From the NCBI GenBank assembly GCA_026396975.1, contig JAPLVT010000077.1:1-5680 (forward strand): a stretch of DNA of 5,680 nucleotides, in the 5' to 3' direction. This stretch comes from Candidatus Iainarchaeum sp. GTDB taxonomy: Archaea > Iainarchaeota > Iainarchaeia > Iainarchaeales > GCA-2688035. Below the pieces are notes generated by a model that saw nothing but the letters and a program-made list of their open reading frames with translations, was not told the DNA's origin and made no database searches. This document shows, one piece after another, positions 4,666 through 5,680 of the stretch. The translations under genes and the position numbers were made by a program. The number at the start of each line of letters is the position of its first letter. Within the stretch, counting starts at the first letter, position 1.

Positions 4666-4722
4666 GTGCAACTTCCCTTTCCGATTTTTTGCAAAAACAA
4701 AACTTCTTGCACGCCTGCGCAA

Positions 4723-5058
4723 TTACTTGATGTTTTTTTCGAGCCACTGCCTTACCGCAGGCTCCGGCATTGCGCCAGTGAATTCCGCCACAACCTTTCC
4801 GCCCTTGAACATTTTGACAGAAGGAATGCCCGAAATTTTGAAGCGCTCGCTCAGCCCAGGGTTTTCTTCCACGTTTATTTTCGCGAGAACGAATTTTCCC
4901 TTGAATTCCTTCGCAAGCTTTTCCATCGCCGGCTTCAAAATCTGGCAGGGCGTGCACCATGCAGCCCAAAAATCAGCCACCACGGGCAGATTCGCGCTCT
5001 GCTTCACAACCGTTTCCTCAAAATCCGCTTCAGTTACATCGGACTCAAATTCAGCCAT
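4723..5058 (-). CDS. trxA: Thioredoxin (WCTPC active site)
   Basis: A 111-residue cytosolic thioredoxin, normal length. It reduces protein disulfides and is itself reduced by thioredoxin reductase, encoded next. The active site is FWAAWCTPCQ with Cys35 and Cys38; most bacterial thioredoxins have WCGPC, and Thr in place of Gly can shift the redox potential. The cis-proline is Pro79 in GIPSV, and the buried Asp29 of the fold is present (VVADFWA). The ATG at 5058 gives the standard N-terminus (MAEFESDVTE) but has only a weak binding site. A GTG at 5088 would add ten residues and sits about 23-26 bases from the TATA box, which would suit leaderless translation; I prefer the ATG. The 57-base gap to the reductase gene contains a T-rich tract and TTTTTGCAAAAA. 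Confidence 0.95.
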   Translation of the reverse strand: MAEFESDVTEADFEETVVKQSANLPVVADFWAAWCTPCQILKPAMEKLAKEFKGKFVLAKINVEENPGLSERFKISGIPSVKMFKGGKVVAEFTGAMPEPAVRQWLEKNIK

Positions 5059-5107
5059 CCACAAACCACGCCCCGCAATTGATTCCACGCCTGCGATTGA
5101 TTACTTG

Positions 5108-5117
5108 ATTTATATTT
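5108..5117 (-). promoter_or_regulatory. TATA-like box of the thioredoxin genes
   Basis: The minus strand reads AAATATAAAT, with TATAAAT at 5114-5108. A transcript start about 26 bases downstream would fall near 5085, giving a leader of roughly 27 bases to the ATG at 5058 or nearly none to the GTG at 5088. Confidence 0.6.
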
Positions 5118-5132
5118 ATTGCGCAGTTTATT

Positions 5133-5153
5133 AAAAGAAATACCCAAAAACAA
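5133..5153 (-). terminator. T-rich tracts after the ZIP transporter gene
   Basis: Just after the ZIP stop the minus strand has TTGTTTTT (5153-5146) and then TTTCTTTT (5140-5133), without an obvious stem. Short T-tracts of this kind act as terminators in archaea. They separate the transporter gene from the thioredoxin promoter. Confidence 0.45.
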
Positions 5154-5158
5154 CCGGC

Positions 5159-5680
5159 TTACGCGCCCGCGAAAAAAACCTTCAGGCCGGCCATGAAGGC
5201 TATTCCCGCGATGAAGAGCAAAAATGAAAGCCACGCTTTTTGCATGTTGCTTTCCTTGTGCAGCTCCGGAATGAGGTCCGAGGCGCCGATGTAAATGAAC
5301 CCGCCCGCGGCAAAAGGCAGCAATATCAGGGAAAAAGATGTTGCCGAGGAAATGAAATAGCCCGTTATTCCGCCTATGATGCAGGTTGCCTGCGCCATAA
5401 GGCTGAATAACAGCGCTTTTTTCCTGCCGAACCCGCCGTAAACAAGAATCCCGAAATTGCCGAGCTCCTGCGGGACCTCGTGCCCGATAATAAGCAGCGT
5501 TGTTATTATCCCGAACGGCACTCCCACAATAAAAGAAGCCGCGATAACCAGCCCGTCAATGAAATTATGGATTCCGTCGCCGATAAGCACAAGGTAGCTC
5601 ATCGGATGCACATCGCACTTCCCCTCATGGCAGTGATGCCAGTGCAGAATCCTCTCAATGATAAAGAAAACCACAAATCC
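5159..5680 (-). CDS. ZIP-family divalent metal transporter (partial, N-terminus beyond window)
   Basis: The last 173 residues of a ZIP transporter, which moves zinc or other divalent metals across the membrane into the cytoplasm; the first three helices are mostly outside the window. Counting from the first visible codon, a metal-rich loop (His13, His15, His16, Cys17, His18, Cys22, His25) precedes helix IV with HNFIDG (His38, Asp42). Helix V carries HEVPQE (His67, Glu68, Glu72). These are the binuclear metal-site motifs of the family. Three more hydrophobic segments follow, and a conserved GGFIYIGASDLIPEL stretch occupies the sixth/seventh helix region. The reading frame is open to the window edge; an internal GTG at 5674 is not a likely start. 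The gene ends 70 bases before the possible GTG and 100 before the ATG of the thioredoxin gene and appears to be a separate unit. Confidence 0.93.
   Translation of the reverse strand, partial: GFVVFFIIERILHWHHCHEGKCDVHPMSYLVLIGDGIHNFIDGLVIAASFIVGVPFGIITTLLIIGHEVPQELGNFGILVYGGFGRKKALLFSLMAQATCIIGGITGYFISSATSFSLILLPFAAGGFIYIGASDLIPELHKESNMQKAWLSFLLFIAGIAFMAGLKVFFAGA

Noticed and set aside
4700..4712. TTTTTGCAAAAA palindrome between the thioredoxin and reductase genes
   Set aside because: A T/A-rich palindrome of this length in a T-rich gap is easily expected by chance; I could not support an operator or terminator there.
4666..4722. Extended N-terminus for thioredoxin reductase from a TTG at 4722
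   Set aside because: It adds a basic stretch before the FAD motif that the family does not have; the ATG at 4665 gives the standard length.
4489..5082. Long plus-strand open frames opposite the thioredoxin and reductase genes (197 and 172 codons)
   Set aside because: They lie fully antisense to clearly recognised genes, have cysteine/arginine-rich composition typical of shadow frames, and show no family motif or plausible start context.
1..5680. CRISPR arrays, tRNA or rRNA genes, transposases, prophage or defence genes
   Set aside because: No regularly spaced repeats, no cloverleaf-like or rRNA-like sequence and no transposase motifs were seen; nearly all DNA is taken by recognised genes, and no gap exceeds 100 bases.

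Overview
The window looks like archaeal DNA. Every gene I can support lies on the minus strand, so the biological order runs from high to low coordinates. Archaeal signs are AT-rich TATA-like boxes upstream of the two visible transcription starts, T-rich tracts after a stop codon instead of a clear bacterial terminator, strong GGAGG/GGGGG ribosome binding sites, GTG and TTG starts, and an ion-translocating gene set in the order of the first eight genes (mbhA-H) of the Thermococcales membrane-bound hydrogenase operon. A DPANN or euryarchaeal genome is possible, but the sequence alone does not fix the lineage.

Region by region, in the direction of transcription: (1) 5680-5159, the 3' two-thirds of a ZIP-family metal transporter gene, cut by the window edge, followed by T-rich tracts. 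(2) 5117-3757, a thioredoxin gene and a thioredoxin reductase gene, probably one transcription unit: a TATA box at 5114-5108, a 57-base gap between the genes, and a hairpin at the reductase stop. (3) 3723-1, a tightly packed operon for the membrane arm of an Mrp-type Na+/H+ antiporter or Mrp-containing respiratory complex: mrpE, mrpF, mrpG, a DUF4040/MbhD-like gene, an MbhE-like gene, mrpB, mrpC and the N-terminal half of mrpD. The two small genes after mrpG correspond to the C-terminal part of the large bacterial MrpA. No hydrogenase or sulfane-reductase subunit is inside the window, so whether this is a plain antiporter or part of an Mbh/Mbs-type complex is decided by what lies to the left of position 1.

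The most unusual signal is in the gene junctions of the Mrp operon. Four junctions are direct overlaps of 4 or 11 bases. The other three (mrpB-mrpC, mrpC-mrpD, mrpE-mrpF) carry a spacer that holds a very short reading frame of 13-24 codons. In each case its start codon overlaps the upstream stop, and its stop overlaps the downstream start (ATGA or GTGA at both ends). In two of the three the ribosome binding site plus stop/start sequence is duplicated almost perfectly at the two ends of the spacer. The distances (71, 68 and 38 bases) are all 2 modulo 3, exactly what is needed for the relay frame to end on the next start. This suggests selection for uninterrupted translational coupling through expanded junctions, or tiny coupled peptides. 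The spacers and the operon leader also share a CCAAGCA...GAATTC motif. A second oddity is a two-hairpin palindromic segment read through in frame in an unusual basic C-terminal tail of MrpB.
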